DNA of 64,000 bases from an uncultured Eubacteriales bacterium (GCA_900316385.1 ONCP01000006.1:1-64000); one strand, 5' to 3'; positions 33,959 through 43,425 are shown, counted from the first letter of the stretch. The notes: a model not told the origin generated them from the sequence alone. Made by a program: numbers and translations.

Positions 33959-34650
33959 TTTTCATTCTCCAATCTCTTTTTTAATTCTCTTTCTGCCTGC
34001 GGAAGTCGTAAATACGACGGCATTAATTCTTCTGCAGAAATATGATCCTTGCCTTCGGCAGCCATCGCAACACCGACGGCGTTCTGATATCTAAGATGCT
34101 CGGGAGCAAGAGTCACATTCGGTAATATTTCTTTAAACGAATTATAGCATAACTCTGCCCCGTCGCCGACAATAACGATATTTCCGTCATAGTTTTTCAG
34201 ATCCTCCGCCAGATCGCCGATGGAAAGCGCCCTGTCCTCGCAAAGTCGCTCCACGCTGCCGTTAACAACGCTGAAAATACCGTTGTACACCTGAGAACGT
34301 CTGGCGTCCATTACGGCGCACACAATGCAGTCAAAGCCTATGAAGTTATACGCCATAGCCTCGAGCGTTGAAACAGCGACGCAAGGAATATTATCCTGCA
34401 TAGCAAGCCCCTTTACCGCCGCGACGCCGATCCTTACTCCCGTAAAGGAGCCCGGACCGACAGAGACCGCAAGCGCGTCGACGCGCGACAGATCGCTGTC
34501 AGTGTTGCGAAGAACGGCGTCGAGCATAGGCACAAGCGTTCTGCTGTGAGTCAGCGCGGTGTTTGAGAAGAAGCTAGAGAGTATTTTTTTGTCCTGAACA
34601 AGCGCGGCGGAGCAAGGCGACGCGCTCGAATCAACAGCAAGTATTGTCAC
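33955..34650 (-). CDS. tsaB: t6A synthesis complex dimerisation subunit TsaB
   Basis: A 231-residue ASKHA-fold protein that supports TsaD in making t6A37 of ANN-reading tRNAs. The typical start LAVDSSASPCSAALV and the block VSVGPGSFTGVRIGVAAVKGLA are present. It lies one base after tsaE. TsaD is not in the window, and tcdA and mtaB, which act later on the same base, are at other places here. Confidence 0.94.
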   Translation of the reverse strand: MTILAVDSSASPCSAALVQDKKILSSFFSNTALTHSRTLVPMLDAVLRNTDSDLSRVDALAVSVGPGSFTGVRIGVAAVKGLAMQDNIPCVAVSTLEAMAYNFIGFDCIVCAVMDARRSQVYNGIFSVVNGSVERLCEDRALSIGDLAEDLKNYDGNIVIVGDGAELCYNSFKEILPNVTLAPEHLRYQNAVGVAMAAEGKDHISAEELMPSYLRLPQAERELKKRLENEK

Positions 34651-35067
34651 TTACATTCCCTCAATTATAATTATTCTTTCGTTCTCGTCCGAGGTTTTCC
34701 GTATTTCCACACGGATAGCGTCGTCGGGAATCGCGGCCTCGATATTCTCGCTCCACTCGATCACAAGGACACCGTTGCCGATATAGTCGAAAAATCCGAT
34801 GGAATCGAGGTCGTTCCAGCTCTCGATACGATACATATCGAAGTGATAAAGCGGAAAATCGCCCATATACTCATTTACGATCGCAAAGGTCGGGCTGGAT
34901 ACGTTCTCCTCTACGGACAAACCGCGGGCAAGCCCTCTGGCAAAGGCTGTTTTACCTGCTCCGAGGTCGCCGTAAAGGGCTATGATCTCATCTCCGTCGA
35001 GGTTCTTGCTGAATTTCTCGGCAATAGCCTCTGTTTCTTCAACTGACTTTGATAAATACTCTTCCAT
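34651..35067 (-). CDS. tsaE: t6A synthesis complex ATPase TsaE
   Basis: A 138-residue P-loop protein with Walker A GDLGAGKTAFARGLARGL near 35, the VSSPTFAIVNEY switch and a YHFDMYRIES block. It hydrolyses ATP to reset the TsaBD complex. The start ATG overlaps the fhs stop by one base. Confidence 0.95.
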   Translation of the reverse strand: MEEYLSKSVEETEAIAEKFSKNLDGDEIIALYGDLGAGKTAFARGLARGLSVEENVSSPTFAIVNEYMGDFPLYHFDMYRIESWNDLDSIGFFDYIGNGVLVIEWSENIEAAIPDDAIRVEIRKTSDENERIIIIEGM

Positions 35068-36731
35068 TAAAATAAACCAACTATCTTATCATTTTCAATA
35101 TCTACCTTCTCGGCGGCAGGAACCTTGGGGAGACCGGGCATCGTCATAATATCGCCCGTATATACGACCACAAAGCCCGCTCCGTTTGAAAGCGATACGT
35201 TTCTTACCGTTATCGTAAAATCCTTTGGAGCGCCGAGCAGCGCGGGATTGTCGGAAAGCGAATACTGGGTTTTCGCGATGCAGACAGGCATATCGCCTGC
35301 TCCGAGAGCTTCGACCTCCTTGATTGCCTTTTCCGCCTGAGTAGTGTAGCTTACGTCCTTGGCTCCGTAGATATTCCTCGCGATGCTTTCGATCTTCTCC
35401 TTGACTGTGAGATCAAGCGGATAGATCGGAGCGAAATCCGAGGGCTTTTCGCAAGCCTCGACAACCTTTTCGGCGAGCGCCTTACCGCCCTCGCCGCCGT
35501 TAGCGAAAACGTCGGAGAGCGCGAAGTCGGCTCCCTTTTCGCGGCAGTACTCCTCAATATACTTGAGCTCCTCCTCGCCGTCGGTCAGGAAACGGTTGAT
35601 CGCGACAACAACGGGAACGCCGTACTTGCGCATATTCTCAATATGAACGCCCAGATTGACAATACCCTTTTTCAGCGCCTCGAGGTTGACCTCGCCGCAC
35701 TCGGCCTTGGGAACGCCAGCGTTATACTTGAGCGCTCTCGCCGTCGCGACAAGCACGATCGCGTTGGGATTGAGTCCGGCGAAGCGGCACTTGATGTCGA
35801 GGAATTTCTCAGCGCCGAGATCGGAGCCGAAGCCCGCCTCGGTGATGCAGTAATCGGCAAGCTTCAAGGCGAGCTTGGTAGCTCTTACCGAGTTACAGCC
35901 GTGAGCGATATTCGCAAAGGGACCGCCGTGCATAACCGCGGGAGTACCCTCGAGAGTCTGTACAAGGTTGGGCTTGATCGCGTCCTTGAGGAGAACGGTC
36001 ATAGCGCCGTCCGCCTTGAGATCGCGGGCATAAACGGGCTCGCCCGAATAGTTATATGCGACGAGAATATTTCCGAGACGCTTTTTGAGGTCGTCTATAT
36101 CGCTCGCAAGGCACAAGATCGCCATAACCTCGCTGGCTACGGTGATGATAAAGTGATCCTCTCTGGGAACGCCGTTTACCTTGCCGCCCAAGCCGACAAT
36201 AACATTGCGCAGAGCGCGGTCGTTCATATCAAGACAACGCTTGATGAGGATCCTTCTCGGATCAATACCGAGAGCGTTGCCCTGCTGCATATGGTTATCC
36301 AGCATAGCGCAGAGAAGGTTGTTCGCCGCTGTAATGGCGTGCATATCTCCCGTAAAATGAAGGTTGATATCCTCCATCGGAAGAACCTGAGCGTAACCGC
36401 CGCCGGCGGCTCCGCCCTTTATCCCGAACACGGGTCCGAGAGACGGCTCTCTGAGGGCTATGATGGCGTTTTTGCCGATTTTCGCCATAGTCTGACCGAG
36501 ACCCGCCGTTGTGGTCGTTTTTCCCTCGCCCGCGGGCGTGGGGTTGATCGCGGTGACAAGTATGAGCTTTCCGTCGGGCTTGTCCGCAAGTCTCTCCATA
36601 AGAGCGTCCGAGAGCTTAGCCTTGTAACGGCCGTAGGGCTCGAGCTCCTCTTCTTTGATACATAAGCTTTCTGCGATAGTTTTGATAGGCTTTAATTCAG
36701 CCTGCTGCGCGATTTCAATATCAGTTAACAT
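35067..36731 (-). CDS. fhs: formate--tetrahydrofolate ligase
   Basis: It makes 10-formyl-THF from formate, ATP and THF, feeding one-carbon and possibly acetogenic metabolism. The 554 residues match the family. The P-loop is [16 protein letters not shown] near 60; [22 protein letters not shown] and [14 protein letters not shown] are family signatures. ATG 36731 with GGAGG upstream is chosen; a further 16 codons upstream are not family-like. It heads the operon with tsaE, tsaB and rpiB, a grouping with no obvious common purpose. Confidence 0.97.
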   Translation of the reverse strand: MLTDIEIAQQAELKPIKTIAESLCIKEEELEPYGRYKAKLSDALMERLADKPDGKLILVTAINPTPAGEGKTTTTAGLGQTMAKIGKNAIIALREPSLGPVFGIKGGAAGGGYAQVLPMEDINLHFTGDMHAITAANNLLCAMLDNHMQQGNALGIDPRRILIKRCLDMNDRALRNVIVGLGGKVNGVPREDHFIITVASEVMAILCLASDIDDLKKRLGNILVAYNYSGEPVYARDLKADGAMTVLLKDAIKPNLVQTLEGTPAVMHGGPFANIAHGCNSVRATKLALKLADYCITEAGFGSDLGAEKFLDIKCRFAGLNPNAIVLVATARALKYNAGVPKAECGEVNLEALKKGIVNLGVHIENMRKYGVPVVVAINRFLTDGEEELKYIEEYCREKGADFALSDVFANGGEGGKALAEKVVEACEKPSDFAPIYPLDLTVKEKIESIARNIYGAKDVSYTTQAEKAIKEVEALGAGDMPVCIAKTQYSLSDNPALLGAPKDFTITVRNVSLSNGAGFVVVYTGDIMTMPGLPKVPAAEKVDIENDKIVGLF

Positions 36732-36816
36732 TATTGAATACGCCTCCATAAAATAACATTCGTGGTGATATTTTAACATATTAATTATGTTTAGAAATTC
36801 TCTTTTGAAAATATGC

Positions 36817-36845
36817 TTGATATTAAGCCGATTATTTTATATAAT
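36817..36845 (+). promoter_or_regulatory. promoter of the SEDS gene
   Basis: TTGATA (36817-36822) and TATAAT (36840-36845), 17-bp spacer. Confidence 0.82.
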
Positions 36846-36930
36846 ATTTAATGAACATCTCAAAAACACGGCAAAAACTGCCGCGATAACGGCTTTGGGA
36901 TAATTATCACTCAAGAAGGGCGGTGGTAAT

Positions 36931-38100
36931 ACGGACAGATTCTCGGATTATTTCAAGGAATATCTCCGAAAAACCGACATTTGGCTATGGATCTTTACGG
37001 CTCTCGCGACAGCGTACAGCCTTATTCTGATAAGCGATATGCAACGCTCAGGCAGCTATAACTATATGTTCAACCAGACGATCGCGATCATCGTCGGTAT
37101 TCTTATCGCCGTACTGCTGTCGCTGATAAACTACAAGTATTTTATAAAACGGTGGTATTTTTTCGCCTTGGCAGGCTTTTTCCTCGCGGGTCTGGTTTTT
37201 GTTTTCGGCGTTACTGTCAGCGGTACAGACGACACGGCGTGGGTAAAGCTCCCGGGCGGTATATCCTTTCAACCGTCGGAGTTTATTAAGCTTTGCTTTA
37301 TCATCACGTTTTCAAAGCATCTGAGCTTCCTTCAGGACAACGATAAGATAAAAACGATCGGCGGTGTGTTGGGGCTTTTGGCTCACCTCGGTGTGCCCGT
37401 CGTCCTGATTCATATGCAAGGCGACGACGGCGCCGTGCTGATATTCGTTATTATCGCGCTTGTGATGGCGTTTATGGCAGGAGTGCAGACAAAATACTTC
37501 GCGATCCTCGGCGGCTCGATCGCTGTCGGACTGCCGATCTTATGGAGCTTTTTCCTTAACGACGAACACAGAAACCGCATATTGGCGCTGTTTGACCTTG
37601 ACGGCAACGCGCTGACCAATTACGGCTGGCAACAATACCAAAGCAAGGTGAGCATAGCGTCCGGCGGTTTTTCGGGCGCTGGACTTTACAACGGAAACCG
37701 CGTCGAATACGGCATAGTACCCGAACAGGAGAACGACTTTATTTTCACCGTAGCGGGCGAGGAGCTTGGATTCATCGGCTGCGCGCTGCTGCTGGCGATA
37801 CTGTTTATTATCGCCGCGAGGATACTGATCGACGCTAAAAACGCCTATGAAAACAAGGGAGCTTTCATTTGCTACGGAGTATTCGCGATGGTCTCCTCGC
37901 AAACGATCGTCAATATCGGAATGGTGCTCGGACTGATCCCCGTAATCGGGATCACTCTCCCCCTTTTCAGCTCAGGCGGAACCTCGGTTATGAGTATGAT
38001 GCTGAGCGTCGGACTTGTGCAGAGCGTGATGAATAATCAGGAAAAGGATATGGACAAGGCGAAGATACGTATCGGAAGCCGAAGCAGAACGAAAATATGA
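36931..38100 (+). CDS. SEDS-family peptidoglycan polymerase (FtsW/RodA/SpoVE) with an uncertain start
   Basis: A multi-pass glycosyltransferase that polymerises lipid II. Family blocks are plain: GTDDTAWVKLPGGISFQPSEFIKLCFI, QLGxD-like MQGDDGAVLIF, NDFIFTVAGEELGFIGC and GITLPLFSSGGTSVMSMM. The first ATG in frame is 37039, but translation upstream in the same frame (DRFSDYFKEYLRKTDIWLWI and on) supplies the expected first membrane helix and no stop until 36901. No ATG, GTG or TTG occurs in that stretch. ACG 36931 lies four bases behind GGTGG and would give a normal 389 residues. Either a rare ACG start is used, the start codon has mutated, or there is a sequence error. Confidence 0.85.
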   Translation, partial: TDRFSDYFKEYLRKTDIWLWIFTALATAYSLILISDMQRSGSYNYMFNQTIAIIVGILIAVLLSLINYKYFIKRWYFFALAGFFLAGLVFVFGVTVSGTDDTAWVKLPGGISFQPSEFIKLCFIITFSKHLSFLQDNDKIKTIGGVLGLLAHLGVPVVLIHMQGDDGAVLIFVIIALVMAFMAGVQTKYFAILGGSIAVGLPILWSFFLNDEHRNRILALFDLDGNALTNYGWQQYQSKVSIASGGFSGAGLYNGNRVEYGIVPEQENDFIFTVAGEELGFIGCALLLAILFIIAARILIDAKNAYENKGAFICYGVFAMVSSQTIVNIGMVLGLIPVIGITLPLFSSGGTSVMSMMLSVGLVQSVMNNQEKDMDKAKIRIGSRSRTKI

Positions 38101-38132
38101 TTTTATTCCGCTTTGAAATCAGCGGACAAACA

Positions 38133-38164
38133 AACAAGCGGCTGTCGTTGAACAGCCGCTTGTT
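38133..38164. terminator. bidirectional terminator between SEDS and HdeD-like genes
   Basis: AACAAGCGGCTGT-CGTTGA-ACAGCCGCTTGTT, 13-bp stem. Confidence 0.85.
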
Positions 38165-38165
38165 A

Positions 38166-38750
38166 TTATTCTATTTCTTCTACATAATCCTCATCAAGCT
38201 CGATTTCATTTTTTGAGGGGCGGAAGAAGATGAGAATTATGTAACCGCCCAAGCTTATAAGCGCTGTAACGAGTATCTCAACACCAATGAAAATGTTGAC
38301 GAACTTGCCCGTCATAAGCGGGTTGAGGATAATGAACACGCCGATAATGACCGAGACGATAGCGATAAGCATATTCGGCAGCCAATGGGTCAGAACGCGT
38401 CGTGATGTGAGTACGAACTGAAGATGAAGTATTCCCTCTATCACAACGATAACGCCCGCAAACACATAGAGCAGAGTTACGACCGAGCTGGAATTGACGA
38501 CAGCGACTATTCCCATAACCGCCTCGACGACGGCTCTGACGATATCTACGCTGAATGACCTTTCCTCGGGATCAAGCCTGAAAAACGAAATAAACCTGAT
38601 TGCCGAATCGATCAGCAGAACCGCTCCGATTATCTTGATGATCCAGAACAGGACAGTGTCAGCCTTTATGATAATAACTACGCCTAAAAAGCAAAGCGCG
38701 AGCGCGACCAGAATCGAGCGCAGGCTGTATTTGATTACCGAATTTTTCAT
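38166..38750 (-). CDS. HdeD/DUF308-family membrane protein
   Basis: A 194-residue protein with six short hydrophobic segments in three pairs, as in the DUF308/HdeD family (ALCFLGVVIIIKADTVLFWI, VEAVMGIVAVVNSSSVVTLL, IVSVIIGVFIILNPLMTGKF). HdeD is acid-stress linked in E. coli; the role in Firmicutes is unknown. The acidic tail (ELDEDYVEEIE) is cytoplasmic. Monocistronic with its own promoter. Confidence 0.82.
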   Translation of the reverse strand: MKNSVIKYSLRSILVALALCFLGVVIIIKADTVLFWIIKIIGAVLLIDSAIRFISFFRLDPEERSFSVDIVRAVVEAVMGIVAVVNSSSVVTLLYVFAGVIVVIEGILHLQFVLTSRRVLTHWLPNMLIAIVSVIIGVFIILNPLMTGKFVNIFIGVEILVTALISLGGYIILIFFRPSKNEIELDEDYVEEIE

Positions 38751-38798
38751 TTAAACACCTCTTTATCCGATAGAGAGCACCGCAAATCCGGCGGAAAC

Positions 38799-38827
38799 AT
38801 TGTAAGCGTTAATTTTATACTTTTGAA
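38799..38827 (-). promoter_or_regulatory. HdeD-like gene promoter
   Basis: TTCAAA (38822-38827) and TACAAT (38799-38804), 17-bp spacer. Confidence 0.6.
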
Positions 38828-38828
38828 C

Positions 38829-38853
38829 GAGGCTGCCGCTAAACGGCAGCCTC
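38829..38853 (-). terminator. cdaA-cdaR terminator
   Basis: GAGGCTGCCG-TTTAG-CGGCAGCCTC on the minus strand, followed by GTTC. It overlaps the start of the HdeD promoter region. Confidence 0.6.
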
Positions 38854-38868
38854 TCCGTGATTTGCTTA

Positions 38869-40140
38869 TCAGTTGCTCTTTGTTACCGAAATATTAACCT
38901 CATATTCTCCGAACGCCCAGCAGCTCGTGTCGCCGTCAACCGTGAACTCGGCAGGCAGAGTTATGGAGCCCGTGGTATTCTCGATAGAGGACGCGTCGAT
39001 CACGCAGCCGATATCACTCTCGCTGAGCTTTGAAATCTCGCTTGCGGGGCCGACTATCGTCACGTTCAGCGTATCGGTCGCTATACTGTACGAATATGAT
39101 GAATCAAGATTGTTGACCTCGAACTGATCGCTCTTTACCTTAAAGGTCTTGCTCGTGAATGAACCGAGATTGATCTTTACGTCGGCGGTGTCCGTGTTGC
39201 TGATGTTGGTGCACTTTGACGGAATATCAAGGTCGGGCTCAAGGTCATAAACGCTGTTCTTGAGTGTAACAAAATCGATAGCCGTCGTGCTGATGCTCTC
39301 AAGCTTATCAAGAACGTTTTTCGGCGCGGCGATCTTGAGCTTTGACGGGGTAATAGTGGAGTAATTATCCATATTGAGCCCCTCGGGCTTGTTCTTGAAC
39401 GCGATCTTTACGGGAACCTCCTTGTACGGAAGAACCGAGAAATTCGCGGTTATCGTCTCATCACTGAGCGTAAGAAGATTGCTGTTGACAACAGCGCCTG
39501 AGTTATCGTAAAGAACTACCTGACACTCGATAGATGTGTTGTCCTTCAGCTCGCCCTTGATCTCGCCGACAATACCGACCGACGCGACGCGCTCGACTTC
39601 TGTTTTGGGACCGCTGACGGTCACCGAGGTCGCCGAGGGATTGAGCGAGGCATGATAGCCGTCGGACACATTATAGGTGATTTTGTTGACAATATTGAAG
39701 CTCTGCTCCTTGAGCTGATCGACGAATACGTTGATGACCGAGGGCGAAACAGACGAGATGATCTCAAATCTGTCGGACTGATTGAGCTTTTTCGCCGTAA
39801 GTGACAGAGCGTGGTTGCCCGAGGTCGAGATAGTACCCGCCGTAGGAGCCGACACAACTATGTCGTCGCTGGAAAGCGAGCCGACCGCGAGACGGTTGCC
39901 CGAAACAGTCACGGACGCAGTCTGGTCGTTGCCCGTGAAAATCTGAAGGCCGCTGTCGACAGCGTCGTCCGAGAGCGTTATCTGCACGGGAATATTGGAA
40001 ATCGTGGCCGTGGTTTCATTTGTATCGCTGAGGCTCATAGTGATCCATACGGCAATCGAAATTATCAGCGAAAGTATTATAAGAAATTTATTGTTTTTAA
40101 ATAGTCTGGAAAGTCTGAACGAGGATTTCTTATTTTTCAT
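38869..40140 (-). CDS. cdaR: YbbR-domain regulator of diadenylate cyclase
   Basis: A 423-residue protein anchored by one N-terminal helix (FLIILSLIISIAVWI) with four YbbR-type beta domains outside. CdaR binds CdaA and modulates c-di-AMP production. ATG 40140, inside the end of cdaA, is preceded by GGAG. Normally cdaA-cdaR-glmM form one operon in Firmicutes; here glmM is far away with nagB. Confidence 0.9.
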   Translation of the reverse strand: MKNKKSSFRLSRLFKNNKFLIILSLIISIAVWITMSLSDTNETTATISNIPVQITLSDDAVDSGLQIFTGNDQTASVTVSGNRLAVGSLSSDDIVVSAPTAGTISTSGNHALSLTAKKLNQSDRFEIISSVSPSVINVFVDQLKEQSFNIVNKITYNVSDGYHASLNPSATSVTVSGPKTEVERVASVGIVGEIKGELKDNTSIECQVVLYDNSGAVVNSNLLTLSDETITANFSVLPYKEVPVKIAFKNKPEGLNMDNYSTITPSKLKIAAPKNVLDKLESISTTAIDFVTLKNSVYDLEPDLDIPSKCTNISNTDTADVKINLGSFTSKTFKVKSDQFEVNNLDSSYSYSIATDTLNVTIVGPASEISKLSESDIGCVIDASSIENTTGSITLPAEFTVDGDTSCWAFGEYEVNISVTKSN

Positions 40141-41002
40141 CCTTATTCTCCTTTCTCTTCTGGCGGATAGCCTTCTTGACATACACCTTGGTGTCGTCTA
40201 CAAGCAGTCCCTGAAGATGGGATACAAGGGTTTCTCTGTCGAAATCCTGAGTCAGATTACCGTTATTCGCAACGGAAACAGAGCCTGTCTCTTCACTGAC
40301 GACAACGACGATCGCGTCGGAGACCTCGCTCATTCCTATCGCGGCTCTGTGACGCGTGCCCAGACTGCTGTCAACGTCCTTGTTCTTTGAGGTCAGCGGA
40401 AGAATACAGCCCGAGGCGTAAATCTTGCCGCCTCTGATTATCGTGGCGCCGTCGTGAAGCGGAGCCTTGTTGAAGAAGATGTTTCCGAGCAGAGCGACCG
40501 ACGGATCGGAATTGAGCACCGTACCCGTGTCTGCGATATCGGAAAGCTTTACGTCGCGCTCAAATACGATGAGAGCGCCCGTCTTGGAGCTGGAGAACAC
40601 CACCGAGGCGTCCGCGACAACAACGATGGCTCTGTTGATCGCCTCGATCTCCTCGTCGGTTTTTCCGCTTTTTATTATGTTGAAATATTTCCACATACCC
40701 GTTTTACCGAGACGCTCGAGCGCCTTGCGGATCTCGGGTTGGAATACGATAGCGATAATAAGAACCGAGAACTCGAACAGCAGCCTCATCAGTCCCGTCA
40801 TCATAGTCAGTCCGAAAATGATCGAAACAAGATAAACGGCGAGAAGCATTACAACGCCCTTGAGAAGCTGCTCCGCGCGCGTCTCCCTGATGAGCTTGAA
40901 AAGGTTGAATACGATAAAGGTTACCGCGAGAATATCGATAACGTCATTTAATTGGATCGTGCGAAAAACCGCGAGAACGCTGTTTATCCATTCCCCTATC
41001 AT
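40130..41002 (-). CDS. cdaA: diadenylate cyclase
   Basis: It makes cyclic di-AMP, which controls potassium, osmolyte uptake and wall stability. Three N-terminal membrane helices precede the DAC domain with its two motifs, LHDGATIIRGG near 190 and GTRHRAAIG near 220. ATG 41002 follows AGGCAGGTG and begins the family-like IGEWINSVLAVFRTIQLND. It overlaps cdaR by 11 bases. Confidence 0.96.
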   Translation of the reverse strand: MIGEWINSVLAVFRTIQLNDVIDILAVTFIVFNLFKLIRETRAEQLLKGVVMLLAVYLVSIIFGLTMMTGLMRLLFEFSVLIIAIVFQPEIRKALERLGKTGMWKYFNIIKSGKTDEEIEAINRAIVVVADASVVFSSSKTGALIVFERDVKLSDIADTGTVLNSDPSVALLGNIFFNKAPLHDGATIIRGGKIYASGCILPLTSKNKDVDSSLGTRHRAAIGMSEVSDAIVVVVSEETGSVSVANNGNLTQDFDRETLVSHLQGLLVDDTKVYVKKAIRQKRKENKDEK

Positions 41003-41037
41003 CGTATTCACCTGCCTTTCAACCACAATATATAGAT

Positions 41038-41066
41038 ATTATAACATAGAAAGGCGAGTTGTTCAA
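41038..41066 (-). promoter_or_regulatory. cdaA promoter
   Basis: TTGAAC (41061-41066) and TATAAT (41038-41043), 17-bp spacer. Confidence 0.8.
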
Positions 41067-41072
41067 GGTTTT

Positions 41073-42206
41073 TTATAGATTATTAACAGCATAAATCAAA
41101 GAATTTATGTCGTTTTTTGTCGTAAACGCCGATGGAACCGCTCTGACAGTTCCGATATCAAGCGTTCCCATGCTTTTGTGGGCAAGCGGAGCGCAGTGAA
41201 GCCCCGAACGCACGGCGATATTGTAGCGCTCGCTTAGCAGTTCGGCGACCTCCTCGCAGTTTCTGCCTCTGATATTAAAGGAAATAACGGGCGTAAAACG
41301 GCTCGACGTGGGGAAATCGGTATAAAGAATGACATTTTTCATCTGTGAAAAGCTGTCGTAAATTCTCTGAGCTTCTTTGATCTCTTTTTCAAGGATATAT
41401 TTCGTTCCCATTCTGTTCACAAAGTCTATCCCCTCTCCGAGACCGACTATACCAGCAAAATTCGCGGTGCCGCTCTCGAATCTGTCGGGAAGAAAATCAG
41501 GCTGGGAATAATCGGCGGAATTGCTCCCCGTACCGCCCTCGACAAGACTGTCGGGAAGAGTGTCGCAGTTAACGAGCAGAGCGCCTGTGCCCATCGGTCC
41601 GTAAAGCCCCTTGTGCCCCGCGACGCAAAGATAGTCGACCGACGAATCGGATAGGTCAAACGGAATAAGCCCCGCTCCCTGAGCCGCGTCGACGCAGGTT
41701 TTTATGCCGTACTGATGGCACAAAGCAGCGATCCTACCGAAAGGCAGACGCGTTCCGAATACGTTTGAGGCGCAGGTAAAGACCGCGAGACGCGTGTTTT
41801 CCCTGACGCAATCGCGAAACACGGCGAGCGTATCATCGTCATTATCACACACCTTAGCAATCGAATACGATACACCGATTTTTTTGAGCTTTTCAACAGG
41901 GCGTAGCACCGCATTGTGCTCAAGCGACGAGATAATGATATGATCTCCGCTTTTCACAAGCCCTTTTATCACGATATTCAACGCTGTTGTGCAGTTCAGC
42001 GTAAAAACCACTCCCGAAGGGTCGCTCAAAGAGAAAAAACGCGCTGTTTTTTCACGAGCCTCGTAGAGCATTTCGGACGCCTTCATTGCCATTCTGTGAC
42101 CGCCGCGTCCAGGATTAGCGCCGAAATAACGCAACGCGTCCATTGTTTTCCCGATCACCGAACGAGGCTTGGGAAAGGTCGTCGCGCCGTTGTCAAAATA
42201 TATCAT
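41073..42206 (-). CDS. cysteine desulfurase-family aminotransferase class V
   Basis: A 377-residue PLP enzyme of the TIGR01977 type. It opens with IYFDNGATTFPKP; the PLP lysine is in CVAGHKGLYGPMGTGAL near 200, and the mobile-loop cysteine in AVRSGLHCAPLAHKSMGT near 340. It would release sulfur from cysteine or selenium from selenocysteine as an enzyme-bound persulfide. The DUF3343 gene directly upstream overlaps it by 4 bases and may encode the acceptor. Confidence 0.92.
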   Translation of the reverse strand: MIYFDNGATTFPKPRSVIGKTMDALRYFGANPGRGGHRMAMKASEMLYEAREKTARFFSLSDPSGVVFTLNCTTALNIVIKGLVKSGDHIIISSLEHNAVLRPVEKLKKIGVSYSIAKVCDNDDDTLAVFRDCVRENTRLAVFTCASNVFGTRLPFGRIAALCHQYGIKTCVDAAQGAGLIPFDLSDSSVDYLCVAGHKGLYGPMGTGALLVNCDTLPDSLVEGGTGSNSADYSQPDFLPDRFESGTANFAGIVGLGEGIDFVNRMGTKYILEKEIKEAQRIYDSFSQMKNVILYTDFPTSSRFTPVISFNIRGRNCEEVAELLSERYNIAVRSGLHCAPLAHKSMGTLDIGTVRAVPSAFTTKNDINSLIYAVNNL

Positions 42207-42427
42207 ATGCTTCCTCCAAGGGCTCGTCCGCTGACCTTTATACCGTTTCGGCGGAGTATTTCGACCGCTTCGGGAAGCCTGTTATCTATTTTCAAGCCGT
42301 AGCTGCAGCTTCCTCTGCCTTTTTGAGCGGGAATACGGGATACGCGGGAATTGATCCCACTGGCCTTGAGGATATCCCTAGCCCGCATAGCCTGAGTAAC
42401 AGAGGAAAGCCTGATCAGATTATCCAT
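42203..42427 (-). CDS. DUF3343 protein, putative sulfur/selenium carrier
   Basis: A 74-residue protein with a single central cysteine in GRGSCSYGLKI, as in the DUF3343 family, described as Se/S carrier-like. The fold is a small ferredoxin-like alpha/beta. ATG 42427 has AAGGAG 8 bases upstream. Its overlap with a cysteine desulfurase suggests that it accepts the persulfide from that enzyme; the final sulfur product is unknown. Confidence 0.8.
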   Translation of the reverse strand: MDNLIRLSSVTQAMRARDILKASGINSRVSRIPAQKGRGSCSYGLKIDNRLPEAVEILRRNGIKVSGRALGGSI

Positions 42428-42526
42428 AACCTTCACTCCTTTTATTTTATACTATGCGCGGAGCTCCAAGGCGTGAAAAAAGGATAATCGTGTTACTTCA
42501 CGTATCAGGCGGCGTACAAAAAATTA

Positions 42527-42562
42527 ATCCCGCTGACAAATGCGGGATTAATAACAATCATA
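42527..42562 (-). terminator. terminator of the asd-dapA-dapB operon
   Basis: ATTAATCCCGC with GCGGGATTAAT, then six Ts on the minus strand. Confidence 0.88.
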
Positions 42563-42583
42563 TATATTTTTATATTTTTCCTA

Positions 42584-43354
42584 TCAGACGGTCCCAAGCT
42601 TTTCAGCAAGCATCATTGACATATTGTACAAACCTGCGGGCTTGTCCTTGAGGAACACAGCGGCGTTTACCGCGCCTGTCGCGAAAAGGCCCTTTGACTG
42701 AGCCTGATGGGTCAGCGTTACGACCTCGTCGTGTCCCGCGAAGATAACGTCGTGCTCGCCTACTATCGTACCGCCCCTTACGGCGTGGATACCGATTTCG
42801 TTCTTTGCGCGCCTGCGGCGGTAGCTGTGACGGTCATAAACGTACTGGGGCTCTTCGCTGAGCTCGGAGCTGATCCCGTCCGCTATCATAAGCGCGGTGC
42901 CCGAGGGAGCGTCGACCTTGAGGTTGTGATGCTTCTCGATTATTTCAATGTCAAAATCGTTTCCGAGCACCTTCGCCGCCTGCTTGCTGAGCTCTATCAA
43001 AAGGTTGACGCCCAAAGACATATTGCCCGAATAGAACACGGCTATACTCTCGCCCGCCTTGTTGATCTTCGCGACCTGCTCGGGAGAATAGCCCGTTGTG
43101 CAGATCACCGCGGAAACCTTGTACTCTAAAGCGTAAGCGAGAAGGTCGTCAAGAAGCGCGGGATTGGAAAAATCGATTATAACATCCGCCTTCTCCTTTA
43201 TCTCGGAAAAGCTCTTTACGGTCGGAAAATCAAAGCTGTTTTCGCCGAAAGCGTCAACACCGTAAACTATCTCACAGTTTGAATTTTCTTTTGCAGAATT
43301 AACTACCACGTTTCCCATTTTTCCGTTGCAGCCCGATAATATGATTTTTGTCAT
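42584..43354 (-). CDS. dapB: 4-hydroxy-tetrahydrodipicolinate reductase
   Basis: The second lysine/diaminopimelate-specific step. The 256 residues carry the dinucleotide-binding start LSGCNGKMGNVV, VIDFSNPALLDDLL, and the substrate-binding HHNLKVDAPSGTAL. ATG 43354 is preferred over a start 13 codons upstream, which precedes the family region. Separated from dapA by 77 bp with a strong RNA stem. Confidence 0.96.
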   Translation of the reverse strand: MTKIILSGCNGKMGNVVVNSAKENSNCEIVYGVDAFGENSFDFPTVKSFSEIKEKADVIIDFSNPALLDDLLAYALEYKVSAVICTTGYSPEQVAKINKAGESIAVFYSGNMSLGVNLLIELSKQAAKVLGNDFDIEIIEKHHNLKVDAPSGTALMIADGISSELSEEPQYVYDRHSYRRRRAKNEIGIHAVRGGTIVGEHDVIFAGHDEVVTLTHQAQSKGLFATGAVNAAVFLKDKPAGLYNMSMMLAEKLGTV

Positions 43355-43395
43355 TTTTACTTCCCCTTTTTTATATTCAATGCTTGTTATCACAA

Positions 43396-43425
43396 GGGTC
43401 GGCTCAAACAGCTTTGAGCCGACCC
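43396..43425. other. perfect 13-bp stem between dapA and dapB
   Basis: GGGTCGGCTCAAA pairs with TTTGAGCCGACCC across a 4-nt loop. No T run follows on the transcribed strand, so it is more likely a processing or stability element than a full terminator. Confidence 0.6.

Noticed and set aside
35643..36665. Open frame of 340 codons on the plus strand inside fhs
   Set aside because: It is a shadow of the formate-THF ligase gene; composition is that of complement codons and no motif is seen.
36851..36889. 12-codon leader peptide in front of the SEDS gene
   Set aside because: Its ATG lies at or before the expected start of transcription and it has no ribosome site.
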